42,108 nt of DNA. It comes from Candidatus Paralachnospira avium (GTDB taxonomy: Bacteria > Bacillota > Clostridia > Lachnospirales > Lachnospiraceae). Shown in pieces: positions 34,915 through 42,025 of this stretch. The notes below the pieces were generated by a model that worked only from the letters and a program-made list of their open reading frames with translations, was not told the origin of the DNA and did no database searches. The translations under genes were made by a program, and so were the position numbers. The DNA lies in NCBI GenBank assembly GCA_904420245.1, contig CAJFUL010000025.1:1-42108 (forward strand), in the 5' to 3' direction. Numbering within the stretch: position 1 is the stretch's first letter; each line of letters begins with the position of its first letter.

Positions 34915-37224
34915 ATGGAATACACAATAGGAACAAAAGTTTTCGGTGACTGGGAGATCGTCGGGGAGCTGGGGGAAGGCTCCTTTGGCAAGGTCTTTCA
35001 GATCAGGAAGACAGAATATGGGATCTCGGTATTCTCCGCGTTAAAGACGATCCACGTCCCGCGTTCTGTTTCGGATATAAGGGCCGTACTGAATGAGGGG
35101 ATGGATGAAAGATCGGCTACCGCGTATTTCCAGGGCGTCGTAGATGAGATCGTCAAGGAGATCGCGGTCATGTCAGCGTTGAAAAGCCATCCCAACATCG
35201 TAAGCTGTGAGGATTATAAGGTGATCCCCCATGCCGGCGAGATCGGATGGGACATCCTGATCCGCATGGAGCTTCTCACGGCTCTTACGGATTATCAGAT
35301 GGATCATGTCATGGACGAGACGGCAGTCTGCCGCCTGGGGGAGGATATCTGCAGCGCTCTTGTTTTCTGTCAGAAGAAAGGCCTGATCCATCGTGACATC
35401 AAGCCGGAGAATATCTTTGTGGATGAGAGAGGCCAGTTTAAGCTGGGAGATTTCGGCGTCGCCAGAACTGTGGAACGTACCGCGGGGGGATTTTCCAAAA
35501 AAGGAACGGACAGCTATATGGCGCCTGAGGTTTATCTGGGAAAGCCCTACGGGGCTTCCGTAGATCTGTATTCTCTGGGGCTTGTCCTTTACAAATTTAT
35601 GAATGGGAACCGGCTTACCTTCTTCCCGCCGCCGCCTCAGCCCATCACCTTTGCCGACCGGGAAAACGCTCTGGCGCAGCGGATCCAGGGAGCGCCTGTT
35701 CCGGCGCCTTTTCAGGCGGGCCGGGCCCTTTCCGGAGTGATCCTGAAAGCATGCGCCTACGCGCCGGAAGACCGGTATCATACGGCGGCGGAAATGCTGG
35801 AGGATCTCATGGAAGCAGCCGGCCGGCCGGCTGCCGAAAAGAACACGGCTTTTGCCGGGACGGGAATGCCGAAACGCTCCGCGGAGGAGCCGGAAAGCGT
35901 AGGGACCATGGGAGCGTGGAAAACGCCGCCGAAGGAGCCGGGAAGCGGAGGGACCATGGGAGCGTGGGGAACGCCGCCGGAAGAGCCGGTGAGCGGAGGC
36001 GCCATGACAGGGCAGACGGAAATACCGGTCAACGCCGCAGCGCCCGCAGGAACGCATGTCTGGCTGCTGCTTTTGGGAACCGCGCTCTTCACCCTGCTGT
36101 TCTCAGCTTTTGACGGGCTGGCGGCCTATGCCTTTTATCAGAATTTTTCGCTGTTTTATCTTTACAGCGCGGTGATCCTGGCCTTTGTCCCTGCTCTTGC
36201 TCTTGGCTTCGGGAGCTTCCGGACCGTATCCGGCCTCATGAAGGAGGGAAGACGCCTGGACGCGCGGACCGCGGGAGGGTCGGCGCTGGTCCTCAGTGTG
36301 CTCCTGGCGGTGGTTTTGGTGCCGGCGGCGTTCTTTCTGAGAAATTTTTGGATAATGTGCGCAGTGCATACTGAAGATAGTATGCTTCTCTCCTACTACA
36401 GCAATCTGAACGCGTTCATGCTTCCTGCTATGCTGCTGACCGCGGCGGCCTCCGGTGTCCTGCTGGGGCTTGGGGACCGGAAGCCTGCGCTGCTCCTTCT
36501 TATCACGGGAGCGGTCCATCTTTTCCTGGCATTTGCAGCGATGAGAGGAGGCTGGGAGATTCCGCTCTATGCGCTTGTTCCTCTGGTCTCCGTTTTTTAC
36601 TGGATCCTGAGCGCGCTGGTCACGGTCATAGCGGCAGGGATCCGTTTGGCAGGGATCCGGGAGAAGGGGAAGGCAGTTTCCGGAGCCTGCTTTGGAGAAA
36701 TCCTGAAAAAAGGAGCTCCCATGCTCCTGGCGCTTCTTCTGTACACGGCAGGAGCATGGTGTGTGGTTTCTGTTCTGGCGCTGAAGGGGATGAGCATTGG
36801 GAACGTTTTTCCGGGAACGGCGGGACTGGCCGTGATCCTCATGGAGTTTGCCGTATATGGGAACGGCGGACAGAGCCGGAAAAAGGCGCTCTTGTCCCTG
36901 CTCGGTGTTCTGGTGCCGTTTAGCCTGATCTTCATTATACTCCGCACCCTGCCCAGCCTGGCCGGCTTGGCCGTGCTGGCGGCGGGAGCCGCGTACAGGG
37001 GAGAACTGAGGGCAAGCGGACAGTCGGGGAAGGCGGCTGCCATCCTGGGCATCGAGACGGCGCTTCGTATTTTGCTCTGCGTCGTTTTCTACCGTTTTCG
37101 GTTCTTTTTCAGAAGCCCTAACGAGCTCACAGCAGGCATCTGTCTGTTCTTCTATCTGATCCCCGGCGCCGTATCCTGGCTGCTGGCGGCGCTTGCCGCA
37201 AAGCGGGGGAAGATCAGAAAATAG
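34915..37224 (+). CDS. Multi-pass membrane Ser/Thr protein kinase
   Basis: Product of 769 residues. The N-terminal kinase domain (about 10-300) has the Gly loop GELGEGSFGKVF, Lys in ALKTI, catalytic HRDIKPEN (159-166), DFGVA, and SYMAPEVYLG. A Pro/Gly-rich linker carries two tandem 48-base (16-residue) repeats, GTMGAWxTPPxEP (DNA 35887-35982 plus part of a third). From about residue 380 to the end there are eight or more hydrophobic helices with short loops, instead of the single helix plus PASTA domains of classic PknB. The ATG at 34915 suits AGGAG at 34903-34907. The kinase domain should face the cytoplasm; what the membrane part senses is unknown. Confidence 0.92.
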   Translation: MEYTIGTKVFGDWEIVGELGEGSFGKVFQIRKTEYGISVFSALKTIHVPRSVSDIRAVLNEGMDERSATAYFQGVVDEIVKEIAVMSALKSHPNIVSCEDYKVIPHAGEIGWDILIRMELLTALTDYQMDHVMDETAVCRLGEDICSALVFCQKKGLIHRDIKPENIFVDERGQFKLGDFGVARTVERTAGGFSKKGTDSYMAPEVYLGKPYGASVDLYSLGLVLYKFMNGNRLTFFPPPPQPITFADRENALAQRIQGAPVPAPFQAGRALSGVILKACAYAPEDRYHTAAEMLEDLMEAAGRPAAEKNTAFAGTGMPKRSAEEPESVGTMGAWKTPPKEPGSGGTMGAWGTPPEEPVSGGAMTGQTEIPVNAAAPAGTHVWLLLLGTALFTLLFSAFDGLAAYAFYQNFSLFYLYSAVILAFVPALALGFGSFRTVSGLMKEGRRLDARTAGGSALVLSVLLAVVLVPAAFFLRNFWIMCAVHTEDSMLLSYYSNLNAFMLPAMLLTAAASGVLLGLGDRKPALLLLITGAVHLFLAFAAMRGGWEIPLYALVPLVSVFYWILSALVTVIAAGIRLAGIREKGKAVSGACFGEILKKGAPMLLALLLYTAGAWCVVSVLALKGMSIGNVFPGTAGLAVILMEFAVYGNGGQSRKKALLSLLGVLVPFSLIFIILRTLPSLAGLAVLAAGAAYRGELRASGQSGKAAAILGIETALRILLCVVFYRFRFFFRSPNELTAGICLFFYLIPGAVSWLLAALAAKRGKIRK
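35887..36005 (+). repeat. 48-base tandem repeat in the kinase linker
   Basis: Two copies (35887-35934 and 35935-35982) and the first ~23 bases of a third, each beginning GAGCCGG. They encode a 16-residue Pro/Gly-rich unit between kinase and membrane domains. Copy number could vary between strains. Confidence 0.8.
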
Positions 37225-37234
37225 TTGGTTGATA

Positions 37235-37265
37235 AGGCGGGCCTGCGGGGCCCGCCTCTTGCTTT
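37235..37265 (+). terminator. Probable terminator after the type VII-like locus
   Basis: AGGCGGGCC (37235-37243) pairs with GGCCCGCCT (37249-37257), followed by an interrupted U-run, CTTGCTTT. Confidence 0.7.
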
Positions 37266-37268
37266 CCG

Positions 37269-37292
37269 CTATAGGAAACTTCGTTTCCATAG
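37269..37292. repeat. Dispersed 24-base hairpin repeat, copy 2
   Basis: Identical over 24 bases to 15359-15382 (arms CTATAGGAAAC and GTTTCCATAG). In both places it sits a few bases after a terminator and before a GC-rich non-coding stretch. Confidence 0.75.
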
Positions 37293-37343
37293 GGCAGGGA
37301 CCTGTCTGCAGTGGAGAGGAGCTCTGAAGCCTGTGCGGTCCTG

Positions 37344-37469
37344 GCGGAGGACTTGATCTCCATCGGCACCATCGGGCTCATCAAGGCCGTGGATACGTTT
37401 GATCCGGACCGGGCCAACCGGCTGGGGACTTACGCGGCCAAGTGCATTGATAAAACAACCCCACTGTAG
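37344..37469 (+). pseudogene. Fragment of a sporulation sigma factor (SigE/SigK-like)
   Basis: Reading from 37344 gives [20 protein letters not shown], then [15 protein letters not shown] (to 37448), followed by unrelated DKTTPL and a stop at 37467-37469. The 35 matching residues correspond to sigma-70 region 2 (core binding and -10 recognition) of SigE/SigK-type factors, where the family continues ENEIL. Both ends of the gene are missing: upstream the frame soon meets a stop next to the 24-base repeat. It is a relic, perhaps left by a rearrangement. The rest of this 345-base gap (37470-37569) holds only a short direct repeat, ACAGGAAATATGAA. Confidence 0.75.
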
Positions 37470-37569
37470 CGGCTCTTTTTGGGAAAAACAGGAAATATGA
37501 AGACGGACAGGAAATATGAACAGAAACTTCCGCCAAAGGAACGCAAATCTGTATGAAAGAGATATGGGT

Positions 37570-37995
37570 TCAGTCCAGAGTGGGTTCCTGATGATCGTAA
37601 AGCAGTTCATTGATCTCGATCACAGTTTTGGAATGTTGCAGTCCTGAGATGATGATGCTGTCCCGGATGTTTTTGGGATACAGAGGAGCGTACATGGCCA
37701 GCTTTAAAAGCTGCTGGACCTCCGGAAGAGAGAGCTTCATTCCGATCAGGATACACAGAAGCTTTTCCCGGGAGGGGATCCGTTTTCCGGAAAAGATCTG
37801 ATATCCGTAGATCTCATTGATCTCAGCCGCCTTTATGACGGCGGATTTTGCGAGTCCCTTTTCTTTTAGTTTTTGGTTCAGGGCTTCCGCCAGGGAGGTA
37901 TCGATAAAATAGGCTTCGTTCTTTTTTATATATTGATCTAAATTTTCTGAACGGGTCAATTCTTCCATCAGATCATCTGTAGGTTTCCACAGCAT
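37570..37995 (-). CDS. Helix-turn-helix regulator, divergent to a small kinase
   Basis: Product of 141 residues. The central region (about 45-105) reads KGLAKSAVIKAAEINEIYGY, then QIFSGKRIPSREKLLCILIG, a λ-repressor/XRE-like helix-turn-helix in a divergent form. The N-terminus (LWKPTDDLMEELTRSENLDQ) and the last helix are not recognised. The ATG at 37995 is chosen because GGAGGGA (38008-38002) lies just upstream; the frame is open further but has no ribosome site. It shares a 100-base AT-rich region with the kinase gene at 38096, so both may be controlled from it. It may be a target of that kinase, by inference. Confidence 0.75.
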   Translation of the reverse strand: MLWKPTDDLMEELTRSENLDQYIKKNEAYFIDTSLAEALNQKLKEKGLAKSAVIKAAEINEIYGYQIFSGKRIPSREKLLCILIGMKLSLPEVQQLLKLAMYAPLYPKNIRDSIIISGLQHSKTVIEINELLYDHQEPTLD

Positions 37996-38095
37996 GAAAA
38001 TCCCTCCAATCTCATCTTCAAATATGATAAGATTATATATTAATAAAGAACAAAAATTCAATAAGCGGGCAGCTTAGCAGTGAGGAAAGAGGGAA

Positions 38096-38812
38096 GTGAA
38101 AAGGGTGTCAGGGTTGAAATGGCTGGAAAGCGTGCTGGAAGAGGAATATCAGGTCGTAAAGATCTTGAAACAGACAGAAATGGAAGAGGTAGTACATTTA
38201 CGGCATAAAAAGCTTAAGCGGGATATTTTGAAAAAGGAATTTACCGGCAATGACGAGGCGTACAGACTTCTTATGAGATATGAGATACCGGGTGTTCCTC
38301 GGATATATGATGCCGTATCTGACGGGGACAGGCATCTGGTGCTGGAAGAATGGGTCGACGGAATTTCAGTATCGGAAATTTTGGAACAGAAAACATATCA
38401 AGAAGCCGGTGTCCGAAAAATAGCCGGTTTGCTCTGTGATACTTTGTCGGCCCTTCATTCTATCCGGATCATCCACAGAGACATCAAACCGGAAAATGTG
38501 ATGATCACCAACCGGGGAGAAGTTAAACTGGTGGATTTTGATGCGGCTCGTATTCATAAGCCCTGTCAGGGACGGGATACGGTCGTGATGGGAACGGTAG
38601 GTTACGCAGCTCCGGAACAGTTTGGTTTTGGTCAGTCTGATCGCCGGACCGATATTTATGCCATGGGTGTTTTGATGAATGTCATGCTGACAGGAGAACA
38701 TCCGTCAGCAAATCTGTACCGGGGAAGATTATCCAAAGTAATTGAAACCTGTACTCAGACAGATCCCCGCCGCCGATATTCTTCTGCAGGAGAGCTGAGA
38801 AAAAAACTTTGA
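38096..38812 (+). CDS. Small cytoplasmic Ser/Thr protein kinase
   Basis: Product of 238 residues, a bare kinase domain without membrane helix. Catalytic loop HRDIKPEN lies at residues 127-134, metal-binding Asp147 in VDFDAAR (DFD in place of DFG), and GYAAPEQFG at 169-177. The Gly-rich loop is not recognisable (VVKILKQTEMEEVVHLRH) and the C-lobe is short. The GTG at 38096 follows GAGG/AGAGGG; no better ATG exists in frame. It is paired divergently with the HTH gene. Base composition is more AT-rich than the core genes. It is probably active because HRD and the metal Asp are kept, but the nucleotide loop is weak. Confidence 0.85.
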   Translation: MKRVSGLKWLESVLEEEYQVVKILKQTEMEEVVHLRHKKLKRDILKKEFTGNDEAYRLLMRYEIPGVPRIYDAVSDGDRHLVLEEWVDGISVSEILEQKTYQEAGVRKIAGLLCDTLSALHSIRIIHRDIKPENVMITNRGEVKLVDFDAARIHKPCQGRDTVVMGTVGYAAPEQFGFGQSDRRTDIYAMGVLMNVMLTGEHPSANLYRGRLSKVIETCTQTDPRRRYSSAGELRKKL

Positions 38813-38870
38813 ATTTATCCTGATTTTTAAGATCGATCTTAAGTTTCCGGCAGAAATTCTAGTATTATTT

Positions 38871-38900
38871 ATTGACTATAAGAATTGTTTGGATTATAAT
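38871..38900 (+). promoter_or_regulatory. Shared AT-rich promoter element, copy B
   Basis: ATTGACTATAAGAA at 38871-38884 contains TTGACT (38872-38877); after 17 bases comes TATAAT (38895-38900). It drives the zinc-ribbon protein at 38927. Confidence 0.8.
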
Positions 38901-38926
38901 GAGGAAAAATTTGAAGGGATGATAAC

Positions 38927-39592
38927 ATGAAACAAAATTTTTGTGCGGAATGTGGTGCCGAATTAAATGAAGACAGTCGTTTTTGCCCGGAGTGCGGAAG
39001 CAGGGTAGAGGCAGAGAAACGGCAAAATGAAGAGGAGGAAAAAAAGAAACAGGAAAGAGAAGAACTGGAAGAAATAGAGCGGCTTGCCTCGGAAAAGGAT
39101 CTGAGCGGCTTGCTTTATACACCAAAAAGTATGATCGCCCGTTTAGAGGCGAAGATGGAGATTGAAGGGATCGTTTGGGGTATTGTAGGAGCTTTGCAGA
39201 TCATACTTGGGATCTATTATGTTTTTCAGGGCTATCAGATCGGCAAGGTGAATGAATATCTGGCATATGCTACAGGTGAAAAAATGAGTTATTCAGGGAC
39301 ATGGGTGTCTATATATGGGATCGTTGTCATCATTGTGGGAGGGATCAATCTGATCACAGCGAAAAAGAATCTGAATCCTGAATGGAAGGTTTCAGATCCC
39401 ATTGTAGAGATCTATGCTCCGATCAGTGGCCGGATCGCAGCCCTTGTGGTCAATCTTCTTCTTGGAAGCGGGATCGGAGTCATTGGAAGTATTTTTGGAT
39501 TTGTCACCAGAGGATTTGTCATGAGCCATAGAGAACTCTTTAAGTGGATGACAAGTTGTTTAAATCCGAATATCAGAAAAATACGCAGCTAA
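38927..39592 (+). CDS. Zinc-ribbon membrane protein
   Basis: Product of 221 residues. It starts with a zinc ribbon, CAECGAELNEDSRFCPECG (two CxxC pairs, residues 6-24), then a charged helix rich in E/K/R (residues 27-65). About three membrane helices follow (VWGIVGALQIILGIYYVF, SIYGIVVIIVGGINLI, and the Gly-rich ALVVNLLLGSGIGVIGSIF). No signal peptide is present, so the ribbon should be cytoplasmic. Function unknown; such proteins are common in Clostridia and resemble the gene at 40390 in design. GAAGGGATGATAAC precedes the ATG, giving a moderate ribosome site. Confidence 0.8.
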   Translation: MKQNFCAECGAELNEDSRFCPECGSRVEAEKRQNEEEEKKKQEREELEEIERLASEKDLSGLLYTPKSMIARLEAKMEIEGIVWGIVGALQIILGIYYVFQGYQIGKVNEYLAYATGEKMSYSGTWVSIYGIVVIIVGGINLITAKKNLNPEWKVSDPIVEIYAPISGRIAALVVNLLLGSGIGVIGSIFGFVTRGFVMSHRELFKWMTSCLNPNIRKIRS

Positions 39593-39617
39593 ATGGATTA
39601 AGCTGGCAGCTTAGGAC

Positions 39618-39660
39618 AAAAGGCCGTTTCTCATGTATAGTAGAGAGAGACGGCCTTTTA
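39618..39660. terminator. Bidirectional terminator
   Basis: AAAAGGCCGT (39618-39627) pairs with ACGGCCTTTT (39650-39659), extended by TTCTC/GAGAG. U-runs exist on both strands. It serves the zinc-ribbon gene and the convergent XRE gene. Confidence 0.88.
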
Positions 39661-39996
39661 TAATTCATCGATCTTATCTGCCAGGATCTTGATGGTGTTC
39701 AGGAAATGTTCGACTTTCCGCTTATCCTTTGTCTTTAGGATAGCAGAAATATTCTGAAGGATATGGGAATCTAAACCTGCTGAATCCAGGAGCAGGTAAT
39801 CCGTACTGACCTTGAGCTGTAAGGAGATCTGAAACAGGGTATCCACCGACAGGATCCGGGTCCCGCGTTCAATGTGCCCGATGAAGGAAGCAGACAAGCC
39901 GCAGGCTTCTGCGAGCTGCTCCTGGGTCAGTCCCCGTTCCCTTCGGACCTGACGGATTCGGTCACCGATGGCAGTGTAATCTAACTGGTTTGTCAT
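39658..39996 (-). CDS. XRE-family transcriptional regulator
   Basis: Product of 112 residues. An N-terminal HTH_3 domain (residues 6-65) reads IGDRIRQVRRERGLTQEQLA, then ACGLSASFIGHIERGTRILS, VDTLFQISLQLKVSTDYLL. The C-terminal helix ILKTKDKRKVEHFLNTIKIL may dimerise. The ATG at 39996 follows AGGAGGATT; upstream in-frame codons have no ribosome site. A GTATT (40027-40031)/AATAC (40042-40046) inverted repeat lies in its upstream region, next to the shared promoter element, so it could repress itself and the neighbouring genes. That is inference. Confidence 0.9.
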   Translation of the reverse strand: MTNQLDYTAIGDRIRQVRRERGLTQEQLAEACGLSASFIGHIERGTRILSVDTLFQISLQLKVSTDYLLLDSAGLDSHILQNISAILKTKDKRKVEHFLNTIKILADKIDEL

Positions 39997-40050
39997 GAAA
40001 AATCCTCCTGATTTCCTTATTTTATCGTATTTTTGCAAGAGAATACATTG

Positions 40051-40096
40051 ACTAATAGAATTAAATATTGACTATAAGAATTATAAGAGATAAAAT
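40051..40096 (+). promoter_or_regulatory. Shared AT-rich promoter element, copy C
   Basis: ATTGACTATAAGAA at 40067-40080 has TTGACT (40068-40073), a 17-base spacer, and TAAAAT (40091-40096). A second TTGACTAATAGAA lies 20 bases upstream (40048). Bases 40051-40080 match copy A with one mismatch. Confidence 0.75.
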
Positions 40097-40134
40097 ATAA
40101 AATAAACAAAAGAAGTGGAAGGGGTAAAAGGAAA

Positions 40135-40188
40135 ATGTATAGAAATGAAGTTAAAGCAAGAGGGATAGTTTTTAAGTGTTCTAAATGA
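40135..40188 (+). CDS. Possible 17-codon leader peptide
   Basis: ATG at 40135 behind AAAAGGAAA, 17 codons (MYRNEVKARGIVFKCSK), whose TGA overlaps the ATG of the next small frame (ATGA at 40185). The peptide is basic. It could be a leader that couples translation, or chance in AT-rich DNA. Confidence 0.3.
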   Translation: MYRNEVKARGIVFKCSK

Positions 40189-40334
40189 AAATAATGTTAG
40201 ATTTGAAGTGGAAAGAGTTATTTATTACAATTTGTATGATATTTACAGGAGGGTGGAAAATGGAACAATTAATTATTTATGCAATCATGTACACAGTGTT
40301 ATGTGCGTTGAGGATTGCGTTAGGAGTAATCTGA
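40185..40334 (+). CDS. Possible small membrane protein (49 or 24 residues)
   Basis: An open frame of 49 codons with two hydrophobic segments (LFITICMIFTGGW and LIIYAIMYTVLCALRIALGV). An internal ATG at 40260 has a very strong ribosome site, AGGAGGGTGG (about 40247-40256), and would give 24 residues forming a single membrane helix. The frame lies between the shared promoter element and the zinc-ribbon gene at 40390. It resembles small membrane peptides or type I-toxin-like peptides by hydropathy only. I see no further genes between 40335 and 40389. Confidence 0.45.
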   Translation: MKIMLDLKWKELFITICMIFTGGWKMEQLIIYAIMYTVLCALRIALGVI

Positions 40335-40389
40335 TTTATAAAAAATATAAGTAGGAAAGTTGGTTGCTGAATAAGGGGGAGATAAAATT

Positions 40390-41898
40390 ATGTACTGCAG
40401 ATATTGTGGAAAAGAAATTCCTGACGGGTCGGTAGTTTGCCCTTCGTGTAATGCTGACCTGGCTAAAAAAGGCAGAAAAAAGGTAATAGGTTTGTTAGGA
40501 GGTTTGATCCTCCTTTTATTGATTGCCATATGCAGTTTAGTTTTTGTAAATCGTTTGAAAAACAGCGAAATGAATAAAGATGGTGAAAAAACTCTAGAAG
40601 TTGGATTGGATCAGGTGGTTATTCCAAAAGAAAATTCTAAAGTGACAATATCAGAAATTAAAAATAACAGTGAGCAATCATGGAATGAATGGAAGGCATC
40701 TTTTATCCTTCAGGTTCTTGATGTGTCGGACGAACAATATATTGAAGCGACAAGAAATTTGTTATTAACCGCTTTAGGATATACAGAAGAGGAGTGTAAG
40801 TGGTCAAGAGAAGCAGTAGAAAGGAAGAATAGTCAAGGAGTAGTTGTTTCACATGAATTTGTTCGTGATAAAAAGATAGAAAAATGGGCGATTGCATTAG
40901 ATGGTATTACAAAAGATGGAAACTGTTTGATTAGTTCAGAAAATTGTATAATGAATTATATGTCAAATGAAGGGCGGGATAAAACAGTAAATACACTCTT
41001 CAATAGTTACATTCAAACAAGAGGAAATCTTTTTGATGTAGGCAGTAATGCCTATTCCGTATCTTCTTATGGAAAAGGATGTAATTTAGTTTCCATGGAA
41101 CATTATGTTGAAGAAGGTGTTCTGGTGGAGTATTTAACAGATGCCCTTACGGAAGAAATAAAGTCGATCCGGATATCGTTTGATACTGACCTGGAGCCTA
41201 ATATATCAGATGAATTTTTTGTATATTATATGGGAACAGCCATAGGAGGAAATTATTCAGAAGTTAGAGATACAATATCACAAATGAAAGAAAATGGTGT
41301 AGCCGAATTATATAGTTCAGAATTAAATGCTTCCATTGAAATAAACCAGTCGTCTTCTATTCCGAAAGAGGAGAAAGAGCAAACAGAACAAGTAACAGGA
41401 CAAGAATTATTATTTGGAAATACGGTGAGTGTTGCCTTAACGATAATGTCTGAAGAGGAATATGGGACAGGCGTCAGGGGGAATATTATATGGGGAGCGG
41501 CAGATTCTTATTTGTTGTCTGCTCAGAATAATGTAAATGAAGTAAATATGGTAACGGGAGAATGGAATGGTGTCTGTATAATTGGAACTGATGGAAGTTA
41601 TGATTCAAAAGATATCCCGGAGATAGAGAAAGAAGTTTTGATTATTTCAGAAGATGGAACATTTAATTTAAAAGATGGATGGGGAAATGATATTACTGGA
41701 AAGTGGAAAATAAAAGAAGAGGAAAGTACCGGGGGAGATTCCAATAATAAGACAAAAGAGATAGAATTATATTGGGCAGATACAATATCGCTTTTGACTA
41801 TAACAGAATTAGATGATGGAAGGGTGGTTATGCTGAGAGAGTTGGATGATGAACTTAATGGATATTATATGATGTTGGAAAAGGGTGAGAAAAATTAG
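40390..41898 (+). CDS. Zinc-ribbon, single-pass membrane protein with large extracellular part
   Basis: Product of 502 residues. A zinc ribbon is at the start (CRYCGKEIPDGSVVCPSC, residues 3-20), followed by KKGRKK and a single membrane helix (VIGLLGGLILLLLIAICSLVFV, about 32-54). The rest, some 440 residues, is predicted outside the cell by the positive-inside rule. Two parts can be seen: about 75-310, and after an acidic Ser/Glu/Gln linker (IPKEEKEQTEQ) a strand-rich region (about 335-500) with GDGTFxL-like turns (ISEDGTFNLKDGW). Function unknown. AAGGGGGAGATAAA is the ribosome site. Very AT-rich, in common with the LRR gene, whose promoter element it shares. Confidence 0.8.
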   Translation: MYCRYCGKEIPDGSVVCPSCNADLAKKGRKKVIGLLGGLILLLLIAICSLVFVNRLKNSEMNKDGEKTLEVGLDQVVIPKENSKVTISEIKNNSEQSWNEWKASFILQVLDVSDEQYIEATRNLLLTALGYTEEECKWSREAVERKNSQGVVVSHEFVRDKKIEKWAIALDGITKDGNCLISSENCIMNYMSNEGRDKTVNTLFNSYIQTRGNLFDVGSNAYSVSSYGKGCNLVSMEHYVEEGVLVEYLTDALTEEIKSIRISFDTDLEPNISDEFFVYYMGTAIGGNYSEVRDTISQMKENGVAELYSSELNASIEINQSSSIPKEEKEQTEQVTGQELLFGNTVSVALTIMSEEEYGTGVRGNIIWGAADSYLLSAQNNVNEVNMVTGEWNGVCIIGTDGSYDSKDIPEIEKEVLIISEDGTFNLKDGWGNDITGKWKIKEEESTGGDSNNKTKEIELYWADTISLLTITELDDGRVVMLRELDDELNGYYMMLEKGEKN

Positions 41899-41948
41899 AC
41901 AAGATATAGGATTTGGAGCCGTTGCAAAATAGATGAGAAATCCTCTAT

Positions 41949-41969
41949 GGAGCAATGGCTCCCTTTTTA
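41949..41969 (+). terminator. Terminator inside the IS left end
   Basis: GGAGC (41949-41953) pairs with GCTCC (41958-41962) around AATG, then CTTTTT. It should block transcription entering the element from the upstream gene, a known way insertion sequences limit transposase expression. Confidence 0.65.
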
Positions 41970-42025
41970 TGCCTAAAAACAGAAAACGGACCCCGAAGAG
42001 CCCGTAATCCGTGGTATAATCAGAT

